This document shows positions 8,439-18,903 of a stretch of 64,000 bases of DNA, piece after piece. Source of the DNA: Malikia granosa (GTDB lineage Bacteria; Pseudomonadota; Gammaproteobacteria; Burkholderiales; Burkholderiaceae_C). The stretch is taken from the NCBI RefSeq assembly GCF_002980595.1, contig NZ_PVLQ01000064.1, forward strand, positions 1-64,000, read 5' to 3'. The position numbers and the translations under genes were made by a program. The first letter of the stretch is position 1. Each line of letters starts with the position of its first letter. Below the pieces are notes generated by a model. It ran no database searches, was not told the origin of the DNA, and worked only from the letters and a program-made list of their open reading frames with translations.

Positions 8439-9179
8439 ATGTTCAAGCCAAAAGCCGTCAAGTCTCCCGCCGCCATGCCCCGGCATGTCGCCATCGTCAT
8501 GGACGGCAACGGCCGTTGGGCCAAGAAGCGCTTCCTGCCCAGGCTGGCAGGTCACAGGCAGGGCTACGAGTCGCTGCGCCGCATGGTCGAGCTGTGCCTG
8601 CAGCGCGGCATCGCGGTGCTGACGGTGTTCGCCTTCTCGTCCGAGAACTGGAAGCGTCCGGTCGAGGAGGTCTCGGGCCTGATGGACCTGCTGGTCAAGG
8701 GCCTGATGCGCGAAGTGCCCAAGCTCGGCGAGCAGGGCGTGCGCATGGAGTTCCCGGGCGAGCGCCAGGGCTTGTCCGAGCTGGTACGCTCCAGCCTCGA
8801 GCAGGCGCGCGCGCAGACTGCGCATAATGACAAGCTGGTGCTCAACATCTGCTTCAACTACGGCGGACGCTGGGACATCGTGCAGGCCGCGCAGCAGCTG
8901 GCCCTGCGCGGCGAGGCCATCACCGAAGACTCGTTGTCGGGTGCGCTGTCGCTGGCCCATGTGCCGGACCCCGATCTCGTGATCCGCACCGGCGGCGAGC
9001 AGCGCATCAGCAACTTCCTGCTCTGGCAGTCGGCCTATTCCGAATTCTTCTTTTCCGACAAGCTCTGGCCCGACTTCGATGCGGCCGAGTTCGACCGCGC
9101 GCTGGCCTGCTATGCCGGCCGCGAGCGCCGCTTCGGCCTGATCTCGGAGCAGCTCGCTGCTTCATCCGACGCGGCCTGA
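8439..9179 (+). CDS. uppS: Undecaprenyl diphosphate synthase (cis-prenyltransferase)
   Basis: UppS condenses isopentenyl diphosphate onto farnesyl diphosphate to make the C55 carrier for peptidoglycan and O-antigen. The 246-residue protein has the catalytic motif MDGNGRWAKKR with Asp22, the FSSENWKRP motif near residue 70 and the substrate-binding RTGGEQRISNFLLWQ near residue 190. All are diagnostic of the Z-isoprenyl synthase family. cdsA starts 4 bp after its stop, which indicates translational coupling. The isoprenoid gene dxr is two genes downstream. Confidence 0.98.
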   Translation: MFKPKAVKSPAAMPRHVAIVMDGNGRWAKKRFLPRLAGHRQGYESLRRMVELCLQRGIAVLTVFAFSSENWKRPVEEVSGLMDLLVKGLMREVPKLGEQGVRMEFPGERQGLSELVRSSLEQARAQTAHNDKLVLNICFNYGGRWDIVQAAQQLALRGEAITEDSLSGALSLAHVPDPDLVIRTGGEQRISNFLLWQSAYSEFFFSDKLWPDFDAAEFDRALACYAGRERRFGLISEQLAASSDAA

Positions 9180-9183
9180 TCCC

Positions 9184-10017
9184 ATGCTCAAGCAAAGAAT
9201 CATCACCGCCTTGCTGTTGCTGGCGGTCCTGCTGCCGGCGCTGTTTCATTCCGACCCGCGGCCGTTCTGCCTGCTCACGCTGCTGCTGATCGTCGCCGGC
9301 GGCTGGGAATGGGGTCGGCTCAATGGCCTGGCCTTTGGCAAGGCGCTGGCCTGCGGCCTGGGCCTGGGCGGCTTGCTCGGCCTGGCCTGGTGGCAGTTCG
9401 GCCTGGAGCGCCAGCAGCCTTGGCTGTGGCAGCTCACGGGCGTTTCCTGGCTGCTGGCCACGCCGCTGCTGCTGCGCGCCGGTGTCGCTGGCTGGCCGCG
9501 CATTCCGCAGGCCTTGCGCCTGGGCACCGGACTGCTCCTGATCGGGCTGGCCTGGTGGGCGATGGCGCAGGCGCGCGTCCAGGGCGTCGCGCTGCTGCTC
9601 TCCATCATGGCCCTGGTCTGGACCGCCGACATCGCGGCCTATTTCGGCGGCAAGGCCTTTGGCCGGCGCAAGCTCGCGCCGACCATCAGTCCGGGCAAGA
9701 GCTGGGCTGGCGTCTACAGCGGCGCGGCCGGCGTGCTGCTGCTGGCGGCCGGCTGGACCTGGTTCGAGCTGCACTACGGCATCCCGGGTGCCAGCCTCTA
9801 CGGCCGGCTCTGGGCCATCGGGCCGCTGGCCATGCTCGGCGGCCTGCTGTTGCTGACCGCGATGAGCGTCTGCGGCGACCTGATCGAGTCGCTGGTCAAG
9901 CGCAGCGCGGGCGCCAAGGATTCCAGCCAGCTGCTGCCGGGCCATGGCGGCGTGCTCGACCGGGTCGATGCGTTGCTGCCGGTGCTGCCGCTGGGCATGA
10001 TGCTGGCCACCCTCTAA
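9184..10017 (+). CDS. cdsA: Phosphatidate cytidylyltransferase (CDP-diacylglycerol synthase)
   Basis: CdsA makes CDP-diacylglycerol from phosphatidic acid and CTP at the inner membrane, the branch point of phospholipid synthesis. The 277-residue protein is strongly hydrophobic, with about eight predicted membrane segments. Its C-terminal family signature reads KRSAGAKDSSQLLPGHGG followed by VLDR. It sits 4 bp after uppS and 18 bp before dxr, so it is within one tight operon. The start ATG follows directly on the uppS stop region, and the product begins MLKQRIITALLLLAV. Confidence 0.97.
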   Translation: MLKQRIITALLLLAVLLPALFHSDPRPFCLLTLLLIVAGGWEWGRLNGLAFGKALACGLGLGGLLGLAWWQFGLERQQPWLWQLTGVSWLLATPLLLRAGVAGWPRIPQALRLGTGLLLIGLAWWAMAQARVQGVALLLSIMALVWTADIAAYFGGKAFGRRKLAPTISPGKSWAGVYSGAAGVLLLAAGWTWFELHYGIPGASLYGRLWAIGPLAMLGGLLLLTAMSVCGDLIESLVKRSAGAKDSSQLLPGHGGVLDRVDALLPVLPLGMMLATL

Positions 10018-10035
10018 TCCTTCCGGAATCCGTCC

Positions 10036-11232
10036 ATGCAACTGACTCAACCGCCGCTGCGCCAGCGCCTGACCGTGCTCGGCTCGACCGGCTCCATTGG
10101 CAAGAACACCCTGGACGTGGCGGCGCGCCATCCGGAACGCTTCGAGGTCTATGCGCTCAGCGCCTCGACCCAGGTCGAGCTGCTGCTGGCGCAATGCGCG
10201 CAGTTCAAGCCGCGCTATGCCGTCATGGCTTCGCCCGCCCATGCCGCGCAGCTGCGCCAGCGCATGGCGGCCGAGGGGCTGGCGACCGAGGTGCTGTCGG
10301 GCCCGGCCGCGCTGTCCGAGGTCAGCTCGCTGCCCGAGGTCGATGCGGTGATGGCGGCCATCGTCGGCGCGGCCGGCCTCGAGCCCTGCCTGGCCGCCGC
10401 GCGTGCCGGCAAGAAGCTGCTGCTGGCCAACAAGGAGGCGCTGGTCGTCGGCGGCGAGCTGTTCATGCAGGCGGTGCGCCAGGGTGGCGCCACGCTGCTG
10501 CCGATCGACAGCGAGCACTCGGCCATCTTCCAGTCACTGCCCGAGGATGCCTCGACCTGGGACTTGCGGGTCGAGAAGATCATCCTGACCGCCTCGGGCG
10601 GACCGTTCCGCAGCCGCGACCCGCTGACGCTGGCCAAGGTCACGCCGGACGAGGCCTGCGCCCACCCGAACTGGGTCATGGGGCGCAAGATCTCGGTCGA
10701 CTCGGCGACCATGATGAACAAGGCGCTCGAGGTGATCGAGGCGCGCTACCTGTTCGGCCTGCCGCCCGAGCGCATCGAGGTCGTGATCCACCCGCAGAGC
10801 GTGCTGCATTCGATGGTGCAGTACCGCGACCGCTCGGTCGTGGCCCAGCTCGGCACGCCCGACATGCGGGTGCCGATCGCCTATGGCCTGAGCTGGCCGC
10901 AGCGCATCGAGTCGGGCGCCGAGGCGCTGGACTTCGCGCGCCTGAGCGCGCTGACCTTCGAGCCGGCCGATCCGGCCCGCTTTCCCGGCCTGTTCCTGGC
11001 CTGGGAGGCGCTCAAGGCCGTGCCGGGCACGACGGCGGTGCTCAATGCCGCCAACGAGATCGCGGTGGCGGCCTTCCTGGATGGCCGGCTGCGCTTCGAC
11101 CAGATCCACCAGGTCAATCGCGCCACGCTCGAGCATTACCAGCCGGCTGCGCCGCATGGCCTCGACGACCTGCTTGCGATCGACGCCCGGGCCCGCGCCC
11201 TGGCGGCCGAGCGCGTGGCCCGTTGCCACTGA
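10036..11232 (+). CDS. dxr: 1-deoxy-D-xylulose 5-phosphate reductoisomerase
   Basis: Dxr carries out the NADPH-dependent conversion of DXP to MEP, the first committed step of the MEP isoprenoid pathway. The 398-residue protein shows the N-terminal dinucleotide-binding [13 protein letters not shown] (about 15-27), [12 protein letters not shown] near residue 132, the metal and substrate site motifs DSEHSAIFQ and TASGGPFR, and [13 protein letters not shown] in the central domain. ispG, a later pathway enzyme, is also in this window at 57.8 kb. It is 9 bp upstream of rseP and part of the cdsA-dxr-rseP-bamA run. Confidence 0.98.
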   Translation: MQLTQPPLRQRLTVLGSTGSIGKNTLDVAARHPERFEVYALSASTQVELLLAQCAQFKPRYAVMASPAHAAQLRQRMAAEGLATEVLSGPAALSEVSSLPEVDAVMAAIVGAAGLEPCLAAARAGKKLLLANKEALVVGGELFMQAVRQGGATLLPIDSEHSAIFQSLPEDASTWDLRVEKIILTASGGPFRSRDPLTLAKVTPDEACAHPNWVMGRKISVDSATMMNKALEVIEARYLFGLPPERIEVVIHPQSVLHSMVQYRDRSVVAQLGTPDMRVPIAYGLSWPQRIESGAEALDFARLSALTFEPADPARFPGLFLAWEALKAVPGTTAVLNAANEIAVAAFLDGRLRFDQIHQVNRATLEHYQPAAPHGLDDLLAIDARARALAAERVARCH

Positions 11233-11241
11233 GCGGCGGCG

Positions 11242-12603
11242 ATGCTGACCCTGCTCGCCTTTGTCGCGGCCCTGGCGCTGCTGATCGCCGTCCATGAATG
11301 GGGCCACTACCGGATGGCACTGGCTTGCGGCGTCAAGGTGCTGCGCTTCTCGATCGGCTTCGGGCCGGTCGTGCTGCGCCGGCAGGGGCGCAGCGGCACC
11401 GAGTTCACGCTCTGCCTGCTGCCGCTGGGCGGCTATGTGCGCATGCTCGACGAGCGCGAGGCCGAGGTAAAGGCCCCGGAGCGCCACCTGGCCTTCAACA
11501 ACCAGCCGCTGCGCGCGCGCGCAGCCATCGTCGCGGCCGGTCCGCTGGCCAATCTGGGCTTGGCCGTGCTGCTCTATGCCGCGGTGTCCTGGATCGGACT
11601 GCCCCAGGCCCGCGCCGTGCTGTCCGAGCCGGCGGCCGGCACGCTGGCGGCCCAGGCCGGCCTGCGCAGCGGCCAGTGGGTGCAGCGCCTGAGCCTCGAT
11701 GGCGAGCCGGAGCAGGAGGTCGAATCCTTCGAGCAGTTGCGCTGGGCGCTGACCGAAGCTGCGCTGTCAGGCCAGGACCTGACGCTCTGGGCCGGTTCGG
11801 CGCCGCAGTCGGCAACGGACGAATACCGCCTGCCCCTGTCTGTGCTGAGGCCGGCCGATGCCGATGCCGAGCTGTTGGCCCGCATCGGCATCGTCGCACC
11901 CTGGTCGGCGCCGGTGCTGGGCGAACTGCTCGAGCAGGGTGCTGCGGCCCGTGCAGGCCTGCGGGCCGGCGACCTGGTGCTGAGCGTCGATGGCCAGGTC
12001 GTGCACGATGCGCAGCAGCTGCGCCAGCTCATCAGGACCGGCCTGGACCGCCAAGGCAATGGCCTGGTGCAGGCCTGGGTGCTCGAGCGCCAGGGCAACC
12101 GGCTGGAACTGACGGTGCGCCCAGAACCGCAAGGCGAGGGCGAGCAGCGGGTCGGGCGCATCGGCGCCTTCGTCGGTGCGCCGCCCGAGATGGTGACCTT
12201 GCAGGAGGATTTCCTCGGCGGCCTGCTGCAGGGCCTGCGCCGCACCGGCGAGGTCGCCGGCCTGAGCCTGGGCATGATGGGGCGCATGGTGCTGGGCCAG
12301 GCCTCGCTCGACAACCTCAGCGGCCCGCTCTCGATCGCCGAATATGCCGGCAAGTCGGCCAGCCTGGGCGGGGTGGCCTACCTGTCCTTCCTGGCCCTGG
12401 TCAGCGTCAGCCTGGGCGTGCTCAACCTGCTGCCGCTGCCGGTCCTTGACGGTGGTCACCTGTTGTATTATCTGATCGAGGGCGTGACCGGCCGTCCCAT
12501 TCCTGATCCATGGCTGGAACGGCTGCAACGCGCCGGAATGGCCATACTGCTGGCGCTCATGAGCGTGGCCGTTTTCAATGACATCGCCCGACTGTTGGGC
12601 TGA
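11242..12603 (+). CDS. rseP: RIP metalloprotease RseP
   Basis: RseP is an inner-membrane site-2 protease that cleaves the anti-sigma factor RseA in the sigma-E envelope stress response and clears signal-peptide remnants. The 453-residue protein has the zinc motif HEWGH (His18, Glu19, His22) in its first membrane helix. Two PDZ regions occupy the middle (about 115-300), and the second active-site motif LNLLPLPVLDGGHLL is near residue 395. The C-terminal helix closes the protein. It is embedded between dxr and bamA, a conserved arrangement that ties protease and outer-membrane assembly together. Confidence 0.97.
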   Translation: MLTLLAFVAALALLIAVHEWGHYRMALACGVKVLRFSIGFGPVVLRRQGRSGTEFTLCLLPLGGYVRMLDEREAEVKAPERHLAFNNQPLRARAAIVAAGPLANLGLAVLLYAAVSWIGLPQARAVLSEPAAGTLAAQAGLRSGQWVQRLSLDGEPEQEVESFEQLRWALTEAALSGQDLTLWAGSAPQSATDEYRLPLSVLRPADADAELLARIGIVAPWSAPVLGELLEQGAAARAGLRAGDLVLSVDGQVVHDAQQLRQLIRTGLDRQGNGLVQAWVLERQGNRLELTVRPEPQGEGEQRVGRIGAFVGAPPEMVTLQEDFLGGLLQGLRRTGEVAGLSLGMMGRMVLGQASLDNLSGPLSIAEYAGKSASLGGVAYLSFLALVSVSLGVLNLLPLPVLDGGHLLYYLIEGVTGRPIPDPWLERLQRAGMAILLALMSVAVFNDIARLLG

Positions 12604-12615
12604 AATCCTGTTTCC

Positions 12616-14943
12616 ATGAAGAACTCCCTTTTCCGCATGCGCTCGGTTGCCATGGGCGCGCTCGCCTCCACCCTGCTGGCCGCCTTGCCGGCCTGGGCCG
12701 TCGCCCCGTTCCAGCTGCGCGACATCCGCCTCGAGGGCCTGCAGCGGGTCGAGCCCGGCACCGTGTTCGCTTCGCTGCCGTTCCGCGTCGGTGACCAGTA
12801 CAGCGACGACAAGGGCACGGCCGCGATCCGCGCCCTGTTCGGCCTGGGCCTGTTCTCCGACGTGCGGCTGCAGGTCAACGGCGACGAGCTGGTGGTGATC
12901 GTCGAGGAGCGCCCGACCGTGGCCGAGGTCGGCTTCACCGGCGTCAAGGAGTTCGATGCCGAGGTGCTCAAGAAGGCGCTGCGCGACATCGGCCTGGCCG
13001 ATGGCCGTCCCTTCGACCGCGCGCTGGCCGACCGCGCCGAGCAGGAGCTCAAGCGCCAGTACCTGACGCGCAGCCTCTATGGCGCCCAGGTCACGGCGAC
13101 CGCCACGCCGATCGAGCGCAACCGCGTCAACGTCAACTTCAACGTGGTCGAGGGCGATGTCGCCAAGATCAAGGAAATCCGCATCGTCGGCAACAAGGCC
13201 TTCAGCGAGAGCACCCTGCGCGGCCTGTTCGACCTCGATACCGGCGGCTGGCTGAGCTGGTACACCAAGAGCGACCGTTACTCGCGCAGCAAGCTCAATG
13301 CCGACCTCGAGACCCTGCGCAGCTACTACCTGTCGCGCGGCTACCTCGAGTTCCGCATCGACTCGACCCAGGTTGCGATCGCGCCCGACAAGGACGCGAT
13401 GTCGATCACGATCAACCTGACCGAGGGCCAGCGCTACGTGGTCTCGAGCGTCGAGCTCGAGGGCGACTACCTCGGCAAGCAGGACGAGTTCAAGTCCCTG
13501 GTCGCGATCAAGGCCGGCCAGCCCTACAACGCCGAGGACGTGGCGCAGACCACCAAGGCCTTCACCGAGTATTTCGGCGGCTTCGGCTACGCCTTTGCCC
13601 GTGTCGAGGCCAAGCCGCAGATCGATCGCGCCAGCAACCGGGTCACGCTGGTGCTCAGCGCCCAGCCGTCGCGCCGCGCCTATGTGCGCCGCATCAGCGT
13701 CGAGGGCAACAACCGCACCCGCGACGAGGTGATCCGGCGCGAGTTCCGCCAGCTCGAGTCGGCCTGGTACGACAGCGACCGCATCAAGCTTTCGCGCGAC
13801 CGCGTCGACCGCCTGGGCTTCTTCACCCAGGTCGCGGTCGACACGGTCGAGGTGCCGGACGCGCCGGACCAGGTCGATCTGGTGGTCAGCGTGATGGAGA
13901 AGCCGACCGGCAACCTGACGCTGGGTGCCGGTTTCTCGCAGGCCGAGAAGCTGTCGCTGATCGCGGGCATCCAGCAGGAAAACCTGTTCGGTTCGGGCAA
14001 CTACCTGGGCCTGAACATCAACACCAGCAAGTACAACCGCCAGCTCTCGCTGAGCACGACCGACCCGTACTTCACGCCCGAGGGCATCTCGCGCACCTTC
14101 GATCTCTACTACCGGACCAGCCAGCCGCTCGACACCCAGGAGGGCAACTACAAGCTGACCACGCCGGGCATCGCGATGCGCTTCGGCGTGCCGTTCTCCG
14201 AGACCGACACGGTCTACTTCGGCGCCGGCATCGAGCAGACCAAGATCGATCCGGGCACCGGCATGCCGAGCGCCTACAACGAGTACATCCGCAATTTCGG
14301 CGATTCGCCGACCTCGGTGCCGCTGACCGTGGGCTGGGGCCGCGACACGCGCGACAGCGCACTGGTGCCGACCATGGGCCGCCTGCAGCGCGTCAACGGC
14401 GAGCTGGGCGTCGCTGGCGATACCCGCTATGCCAAGGCCAACTACCAGTTCCAGCAGTACATTCCGCTGAACAAGAAGTTCACGCTGGCCTTCAATGCCG
14501 AGGCCGGCTGGGGCGAGGGCCTGAGCGGCAAGCCGTTCCCGATGTTCAAGAACTTCTACGGCGGCGGCCTGGGTTCGGTGCGCGGCTTCGAGCAGGGCAC
14601 GCTGGGCGGCAAGTCCTGCATCCTGGATGCCACTGGCAAGTGCAACGGCACCTTCGCCAACATCGGCGGCGCCAAGAAGATGGTGCTCAACACCGAGGTG
14701 GTCGCGCCGTTCCCGGGCGCCGGCAACGACCGCACGCTGCGCATGTACGGCTTCTTCGACATCGGCAACGTCTATGGCGAGGACGAGAGCGTCGACTTCA
14801 CCAACTTGCGCGCCTCGACCGGCGTCGGCATCAGCTGGATTTCGCCCATCGGCCCGCTTAGAATCGCCTATGCCCGTCCGGTGCGCAAGCAGGACGGCGA
14901 CAAGACCCAGAGCATCCAATTCCAGATCGGGACTTCTTTCTGA
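12616..14943 (+). CDS. bamA: Outer membrane protein assembly factor BamA
   Basis: BamA is the central barrel of the BAM complex that inserts beta-barrel proteins into the outer membrane. The 775-residue precursor has a signal peptide (about 1-29, ending near LPAWA). Five POTRA repeats follow (about 32-430), then a C-terminal 16-strand barrel with the conserved loop motif GGLGSVRGFEQGTLG and a terminal Phe in QFQIGTSF, the signature of BAM substrates. Partner lipoproteins bamD (50.4 kb) and bamB (61.2 kb) are in the same window. skp follows with a one-base stop/start overlap. Confidence 0.98.
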   Translation: MKNSLFRMRSVAMGALASTLLAALPAWAVAPFQLRDIRLEGLQRVEPGTVFASLPFRVGDQYSDDKGTAAIRALFGLGLFSDVRLQVNGDELVVIVEERPTVAEVGFTGVKEFDAEVLKKALRDIGLADGRPFDRALADRAEQELKRQYLTRSLYGAQVTATATPIERNRVNVNFNVVEGDVAKIKEIRIVGNKAFSESTLRGLFDLDTGGWLSWYTKSDRYSRSKLNADLETLRSYYLSRGYLEFRIDSTQVAIAPDKDAMSITINLTEGQRYVVSSVELEGDYLGKQDEFKSLVAIKAGQPYNAEDVAQTTKAFTEYFGGFGYAFARVEAKPQIDRASNRVTLVLSAQPSRRAYVRRISVEGNNRTRDEVIRREFRQLESAWYDSDRIKLSRDRVDRLGFFTQVAVDTVEVPDAPDQVDLVVSVMEKPTGNLTLGAGFSQAEKLSLIAGIQQENLFGSGNYLGLNINTSKYNRQLSLSTTDPYFTPEGISRTFDLYYRTSQPLDTQEGNYKLTTPGIAMRFGVPFSETDTVYFGAGIEQTKIDPGTGMPSAYNEYIRNFGDSPTSVPLTVGWGRDTRDSALVPTMGRLQRVNGELGVAGDTRYAKANYQFQQYIPLNKKFTLAFNAEAGWGEGLSGKPFPMFKNFYGGGLGSVRGFEQGTLGGKSCILDATGKCNGTFANIGGAKKMVLNTEVVAPFPGAGNDRTLRMYGFFDIGNVYGEDESVDFTNLRASTGVGISWISPIGPLRIAYARPVRKQDGDKTQSIQFQIGTSF

Positions 14944-15458
14944 TGAAATCGTTCAAGCGCGTTTTTTCGCATCACGCCATTGCGGCGCTGGCGCTCGGCT
15001 GTACCACTCTGGCCTCGGCGGCCGAGCTGCGCATAGGCTTCGTCAACACCGATCGCATCTTCAAGGAAGCGGCGACGGCCAAGGCCGCGCAGTCCAAGCT
15101 CGAGCAGGAATTCTCGCGCCGCGAGCGCGAGGTCGAGGGCCTGGGCGCCCAGCTCAAGAGCGCCTCCGAGAAGCTCGAGAAGGACGCTCCGACCCTGTCC
15201 GACAGCCAGCGCGCGGCACGCCAGCGCCAGCTGGTCGAGCTCGACCGCGACTTCCAGCGCAAGCGCCGCGAGTTCCAGGAAGACCTGGCGCAGCGCAAGA
15301 ACGAGGAGCTGCAGCTGGTGCTCGAGCGCGCCAACCGCGTCATCAAGCAGGTTGCCGAGACCGAGAAGTACGACCTGATCATGCAGGAAGCGGTCTACGT
15401 CAATCCCAAGCTCGACATCACCGACAAGGTGCTGAGCGGGCTCAACAACGCCAAGTGA
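14943..15458 (+). CDS. skp: Periplasmic chaperone Skp (OmpH family)
   Basis: Skp holds unfolded outer-membrane proteins in the periplasm on their way to BAM. The 171-residue precursor has a signal peptide (about 1-27, ending LASAA). It is followed by the beta-strand [15 protein letters not shown], and long charged coiled-coil helices make up the tentacles. The order bamA-skp-lpxD is classic for proteobacteria. Its ATG overlaps the bamA stop by one base (TGATG), which suggests coupled translation. Confidence 0.96.
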   Translation: MKSFKRVFSHHAIAALALGCTTLASAAELRIGFVNTDRIFKEAATAKAAQSKLEQEFSRREREVEGLGAQLKSASEKLEKDAPTLSDSQRAARQRQLVELDRDFQRKRREFQEDLAQRKNEELQLVLERANRVIKQVAETEKYDLIMQEAVYVNPKLDITDKVLSGLNNAK

Positions 15459-15468
15459 TGGCCAGGCC

Positions 15469-16500
15469 GTGAGCGCCACGCTGGCCGAGATCTGCGCCGC
15501 CCTGGGCGGCGTTTTACATGGTGAGCCGGGCTTGTCGATCACCCGCCTGGCCTCGCTCGAGGCCGCAGAGGCGGACTCGCTGTCCTTCGTCGCGCAGGCG
15601 CGCTATGCGTCGCAGATCGCGAGCACCCGAGCCGGTGCGCTGATCGTGCCGCCTGCGCTGCTGGATCAGGCCGCTGCCCGCGGTGCCTGCATCGAGACGC
15701 CGGATGCCTACCTCTATTTCGCGCGACTGACGCAGTGGTGGCAGGCCAGGCGCGCGGCGGCCGAGCAGGCCGAAGGCGAGGCGATCCACCCGAGCGCCGT
15801 GATCCATCCCAAGGCGCAGCTGGGCGAAGGCGTTACGGTCGGGGCTTTTGCCGTGATCGAGGCCGGCGTGGTGGTGGAGCCGAGCGCGTCCATCGGAGCG
15901 CACTGCGTGCTCGAGCGGCGTGCCCATGTCGGGGCCCGCACCCGCCTGGCCGCGCGCGTGACGCTGGGCCATGACTGCAGCGTCGGCTCGGACTGCATCC
16001 TGCATGGCGGTGTCGTGATCGGCGCCGACGGCTTCGGCTTCGCGCAGCACCAGGGCGAGTGGATCAAGATCGAGCAGCTCGGCGCGGTGCGCATCGGCGA
16101 CCGGGTCGAGATCGGCGCCAACAGCTGCATCGACCGCGGCGCGCTCGAGGACACCGTGCTCGAGGACGGCGTCAAGCTCGACAACCTGATCCAGATCGGC
16201 CACAACGTGCAGGTCGGCCGCAACACCGCGATGGCCGGCTGCGTCGGCGTCGCCGGCAGCGCGAAGATCGGCGCCAACTGCACGGTCGGCGGCGGCGCCG
16301 TCGTGCTGGGTCACCTGACGCTGGCCGATGGCGTGCACATCTCGGCCGCCTCGGTCGTGATGCGCTCGATCCACCAGCCGGGCCAGTACAGCGGCGTGTT
16401 CCCGCTCGACGACAACCGCTCCTGGGAAAAGAACGCGGCCACGCTCAGGCAACTGCATCGCCTGCGCGACCGCATCAAAGCATTGGAAAAACAATCATGA
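15469..16500 (+). CDS. lpxD: UDP-3-O-acylglucosamine N-acyltransferase
   Basis: LpxD adds the second 3-hydroxyacyl chain in lipid A synthesis. The 343-residue protein has an N-terminal uridine-binding domain (about 1-100) and then a left-handed beta-helix of hexapeptide repeats (about 105-310). The catalytic-histidine region reads [20 protein letters not shown]-terminal helix ends the chain. The start is GTG after a 10-bp gap from skp. The stop overlaps the fabZ start as ATGA. The full lpxD-fabZ-lpxA-lpxB order follows. Confidence 0.97.
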   Translation: MSATLAEICAALGGVLHGEPGLSITRLASLEAAEADSLSFVAQARYASQIASTRAGALIVPPALLDQAAARGACIETPDAYLYFARLTQWWQARRAAAEQAEGEAIHPSAVIHPKAQLGEGVTVGAFAVIEAGVVVEPSASIGAHCVLERRAHVGARTRLAARVTLGHDCSVGSDCILHGGVVIGADGFGFAQHQGEWIKIEQLGAVRIGDRVEIGANSCIDRGALEDTVLEDGVKLDNLIQIGHNVQVGRNTAMAGCVGVAGSAKIGANCTVGGGAVVLGHLTLADGVHISAASVVMRSIHQPGQYSGVFPLDDNRSWEKNAATLRQLHRLRDRIKALEKQS

Positions 16501-16940
16501 CGATGGACATCCACAAGATCCTCAAGCAACTCCCGCACCGCTACCCCTTCCTGCTCGTCGACCGCGTGCTCGAGGTGGAAAAGGGCAAGTCCATCAAGGC
16601 GCTCAAGAACGTCAGCGTCAACGAGCCGCAGTTCACCGGCCATTTCCCGCACCGTCCGGTGTTCCCGGGCGTGCTGCAGCTCGAAGCGCTGGCGCAGGCC
16701 GCCGCGCTGCTGGCCTTCGACACCCTGGGCACCTCGCCCGACGACAACACGGTCTACTACTTCGCCGGCATCGATGGCGCGCGCTTCAAGCGTCCGGTCG
16801 AGCCGGGCGACCAGCTCATCCTCGAGGTCTCGCTCGAACGCATGAAGGCCGGCATGTTCAAGTTCAAGGGCGTGAGCCGGGTCGATGGCGAAGTCGCCTG
16901 CGAGGCCGAGCTGATGTGCGCCATGCGCAAGATCGCCTGA
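16497..16940 (+). CDS. fabZ: 3-hydroxyacyl-ACP dehydratase FabZ
   Basis: FabZ dehydrates 3-hydroxyacyl-ACP in fatty acid elongation and competes with LpxA and LpxD for that substrate. The 147-residue hot-dog-fold protein shows [15 protein letters not shown] near its start and the active-site segment [17 protein letters not shown] with His49 and Glu63. I chose the ATG at 16497, which overlaps the lpxD stop and has GGA nine bases upstream. The ATG at 16503 (MDIHK) is an alternative and would shorten it by two residues. It is part of the coupled lpx operon. Confidence 0.97.
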   Translation: MTMDIHKILKQLPHRYPFLLVDRVLEVEKGKSIKALKNVSVNEPQFTGHFPHRPVFPGVLQLEALAQAAALLAFDTLGTSPDDNTVYYFAGIDGARFKRPVEPGDQLILEVSLERMKAGMFKFKGVSRVDGEVACEAELMCAMRKIA

Positions 16941-16951
16941 GGCTGGCGGGC

Positions 16952-17746
16952 GTGAGCAACATCCACCCCAGCGCCGTGGTCGATCCCGCGGCCGAGCTCG
17001 ACAGCTCGGTCACGGTCGGCCCCTACACGGTGATCGGTCCGCATGTGAAGGTCGGCGCCGGCACCACGATCGGCCCGCATTGCGTGATCGAGGGTCACAC
17101 CACCATCGGCCGCGACAACCGCATCTTCCAGTTCAACTCGCTCGGCGCGATCCCGCAGGACAAGAAGTACGCGGGCGAGCCCTGCGAGCTCGTGATCGGC
17201 GACCGCAACACGATCCGCGAGTTCTGCACCTTCAACATCGGCTCGCCCGGCGATGCCGGAGTCACCCGCGTCGGCGACGACAACTGGATCATGGCCTATG
17301 TCCATCTGGCGCATGACGTGCAGGTCGGCAACCACACCATCTTCGCCAACAATTCGCAGCTCGCCGGCCATGTGCAGATCGGCGACTGGGTGATCCTGGG
17401 CGGCTTCACGGTGGTGCACCAGTTCGTGCGCATCGGTGCCCATGCGATGACCGCGATGTGCTCGCTGCTGTTCGGCGACCTGCCGCCATTCGTGATGTGC
17501 CAGGGCCAGCCCGCTGGCGCGCGCTCGATGAACTATGAAGGCCTGCGCCGGCGCGGCTTCGGTCCCGAGCGCCTCGCGGCCGTCAAGGCCATGCACAAGG
17601 CGCTGTACCGCGACAACCTGACGATCGAGCAGGCCAAGGCGCGCATCGCCGAGCTGCCGCAGCGCTTCGAGGGCAGTGCGCCCGATGTCGCGCTGATGCA
17701 GCAATTCCTGGCCGGTCTGTCCGAGCACCGGGGCATCGTGCGCTGA
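16952..17746 (+). CDS. lpxA: Acyl-ACP--UDP-N-acetylglucosamine O-acyltransferase
   Basis: LpxA performs the first acylation of UDP-GlcNAc in lipid A synthesis. The 264-residue product is close to the usual 262. It has hexapeptide repeats in the N-terminal two thirds (starting [14 protein letters not shown]), the catalytic-histidine segment [13 protein letters not shown], and a C-terminal helical domain. I chose the GTG at 16952 because homologues begin there. An upstream in-frame ATG exists but lies within fabZ. The stop overlaps the lpxB start by one base. Confidence 0.97.
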   Translation: MSNIHPSAVVDPAAELDSSVTVGPYTVIGPHVKVGAGTTIGPHCVIEGHTTIGRDNRIFQFNSLGAIPQDKKYAGEPCELVIGDRNTIREFCTFNIGSPGDAGVTRVGDDNWIMAYVHLAHDVQVGNHTIFANNSQLAGHVQIGDWVILGGFTVVHQFVRIGAHAMTAMCSLLFGDLPPFVMCQGQPAGARSMNYEGLRRRGFGPERLAAVKAMHKALYRDNLTIEQAKARIAELPQRFEGSAPDVALMQQFLAGLSEHRGIVR

Positions 17747-18903
17747 TGGCCGCTGCCCTGAAGGCCGTCGCCCTGGTAGCCGGCGAGGCGTCCGGCGACC
17801 TGCTCGCGGCCGAGCTGCTGCGCGGGCTGCAGGCGCGCTGGCCGGGCCTGCAGGCCGGCGGCATCGGCGGGCCCAAGCTAGAGGCGACCGGCTTCCAGTG
17901 CTGGTGGCCGAGCGAGAAGCTGGCCGTGCGCGGCTATGTCGAGGTGCTGCGCCACTACCGCGAGATCGTCGGCATCCGGCGCCAGCTGAAAGCCCGCCTG
18001 CTGGCCGACCAGCCGGGGCTGTTCATCGGCGTCGATGCGCCCGACTTCAATCTCGACCTGGAAGGCGACCTGCGCGCGGCCGGCATCAGGACGGTGCATT
18101 TCGTTGCCCCCGCGGTCTGGGCCTGGCGGCCCGAGCGGGTCGAGCAGATCCGCCGCTGCACCGACCATGTGCTGTGCATCTTCCCGTTCGAGCCCGAGCT
18201 GCTGGCGCGCCACGGCATTGCCGCCACCTATGTCGGCCATCCGCTGGCGCCGCTGATCCCGCTCGAGCCGGACCAAGCCACGGCGCGTGCCGGGCTTGGC
18301 CTGGCGCCGGACGCGCGCGTGGTCGCGCTGCTGCCGGGCAGCCGCAGCGCCGAGATCGAGCATCTGTTGCCGCGCTTCCTGCAGGCCGCGCGCCTGATGC
18401 TGCGCGAGCAGCCCGGGCTGCGCTTCGTGTTGCCGGCGGTGCCGGCGCAGTTCGCGCGCATCGAGCAGCTGGTCACGCGCGCCGGCCTGGGCGAAGCGCT
18501 GCAGCTCACGCGCGGCGGCTCGCACGCGGCGCTGGCTGCCTGCGACGCCACGCTGATTGCCAGCGGCACCGCGACGCTGGAGGCCGCGCTGTTCAAGCGC
18601 CCGATGGTGATCGCGTATCACATGAACTGGCTGTCCTGGAAGCTGCACCAGCGCAAGATGCTGCAGCCCTGGGTCGGCCTGCCCAATATCCTGGCCGGCG
18701 AGTTCCTGGTGCCCGAGCTGCTGCAAGAAGCGGCCACGCCGGCCGCGCTGGCACGCGAAACCCTGGCCTGGCTCGCCGATGACCAGGCGACGCAGGCCCG
18801 GCGCGAGGCGCTGCGCCAGCGCTTCGTCCGCCTGCACGGTGAACTGAGCCGCGACACGGTCCGGCTGGCCTGCGATGCGATCGAGCAAGTCCTTGCCGCT
18901 TGA
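17746..18903 (+). CDS. lpxB: Lipid-A-disaccharide synthase
   Basis: LpxB joins UDP-2,3-diacylglucosamine and lipid X into the lipid A disaccharide at the inner membrane. The 385-residue GT19 glycosyltransferase begins [18 protein letters not shown], a family hallmark. Further motifs include [14 protein letters not shown], the segment [13 protein letters not shown] and the donor-site [15 protein letters not shown]. It overlaps lpxA by one base upstream and rnhB by 29 bases downstream, so the six genes lpxD to the SpoU methylase are all overlapping or nearly so. Confidence 0.98.
   Translation: MAAALKAVALVAGEASGDLLAAELLRGLQARWPGLQAGGIGGPKLEATGFQCWWPSEKLAVRGYVEVLRHYREIVGIRRQLKARLLADQPGLFIGVDAPDFNLDLEGDLRAAGIRTVHFVAPAVWAWRPERVEQIRRCTDHVLCIFPFEPELLARHGIAATYVGHPLAPLIPLEPDQATARAGLGLAPDARVVALLPGSRSAEIEHLLPRFLQAARLMLREQPGLRFVLPAVPAQFARIEQLVTRAGLGEALQLTRGGSHAALAACDATLIASGTATLEAALFKRPMVIAYHMNWLSWKLHQRKMLQPWVGLPNILAGEFLVPELLQEAATPAALARETLAWLADDQATQARREALRQRFVRLHGELSRDTVRLACDAIEQVLAA

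Noticed and set aside
11767-14919. Very long open frame on the minus strand opposite rseP-bamA
   Set aside because: It lies antisense to two clear genes in a genome with strong G/C at third positions, which keeps antisense frames open. The translation is biased (Val/Ala/Leu/Asp/His-rich) with no recognisable domain.
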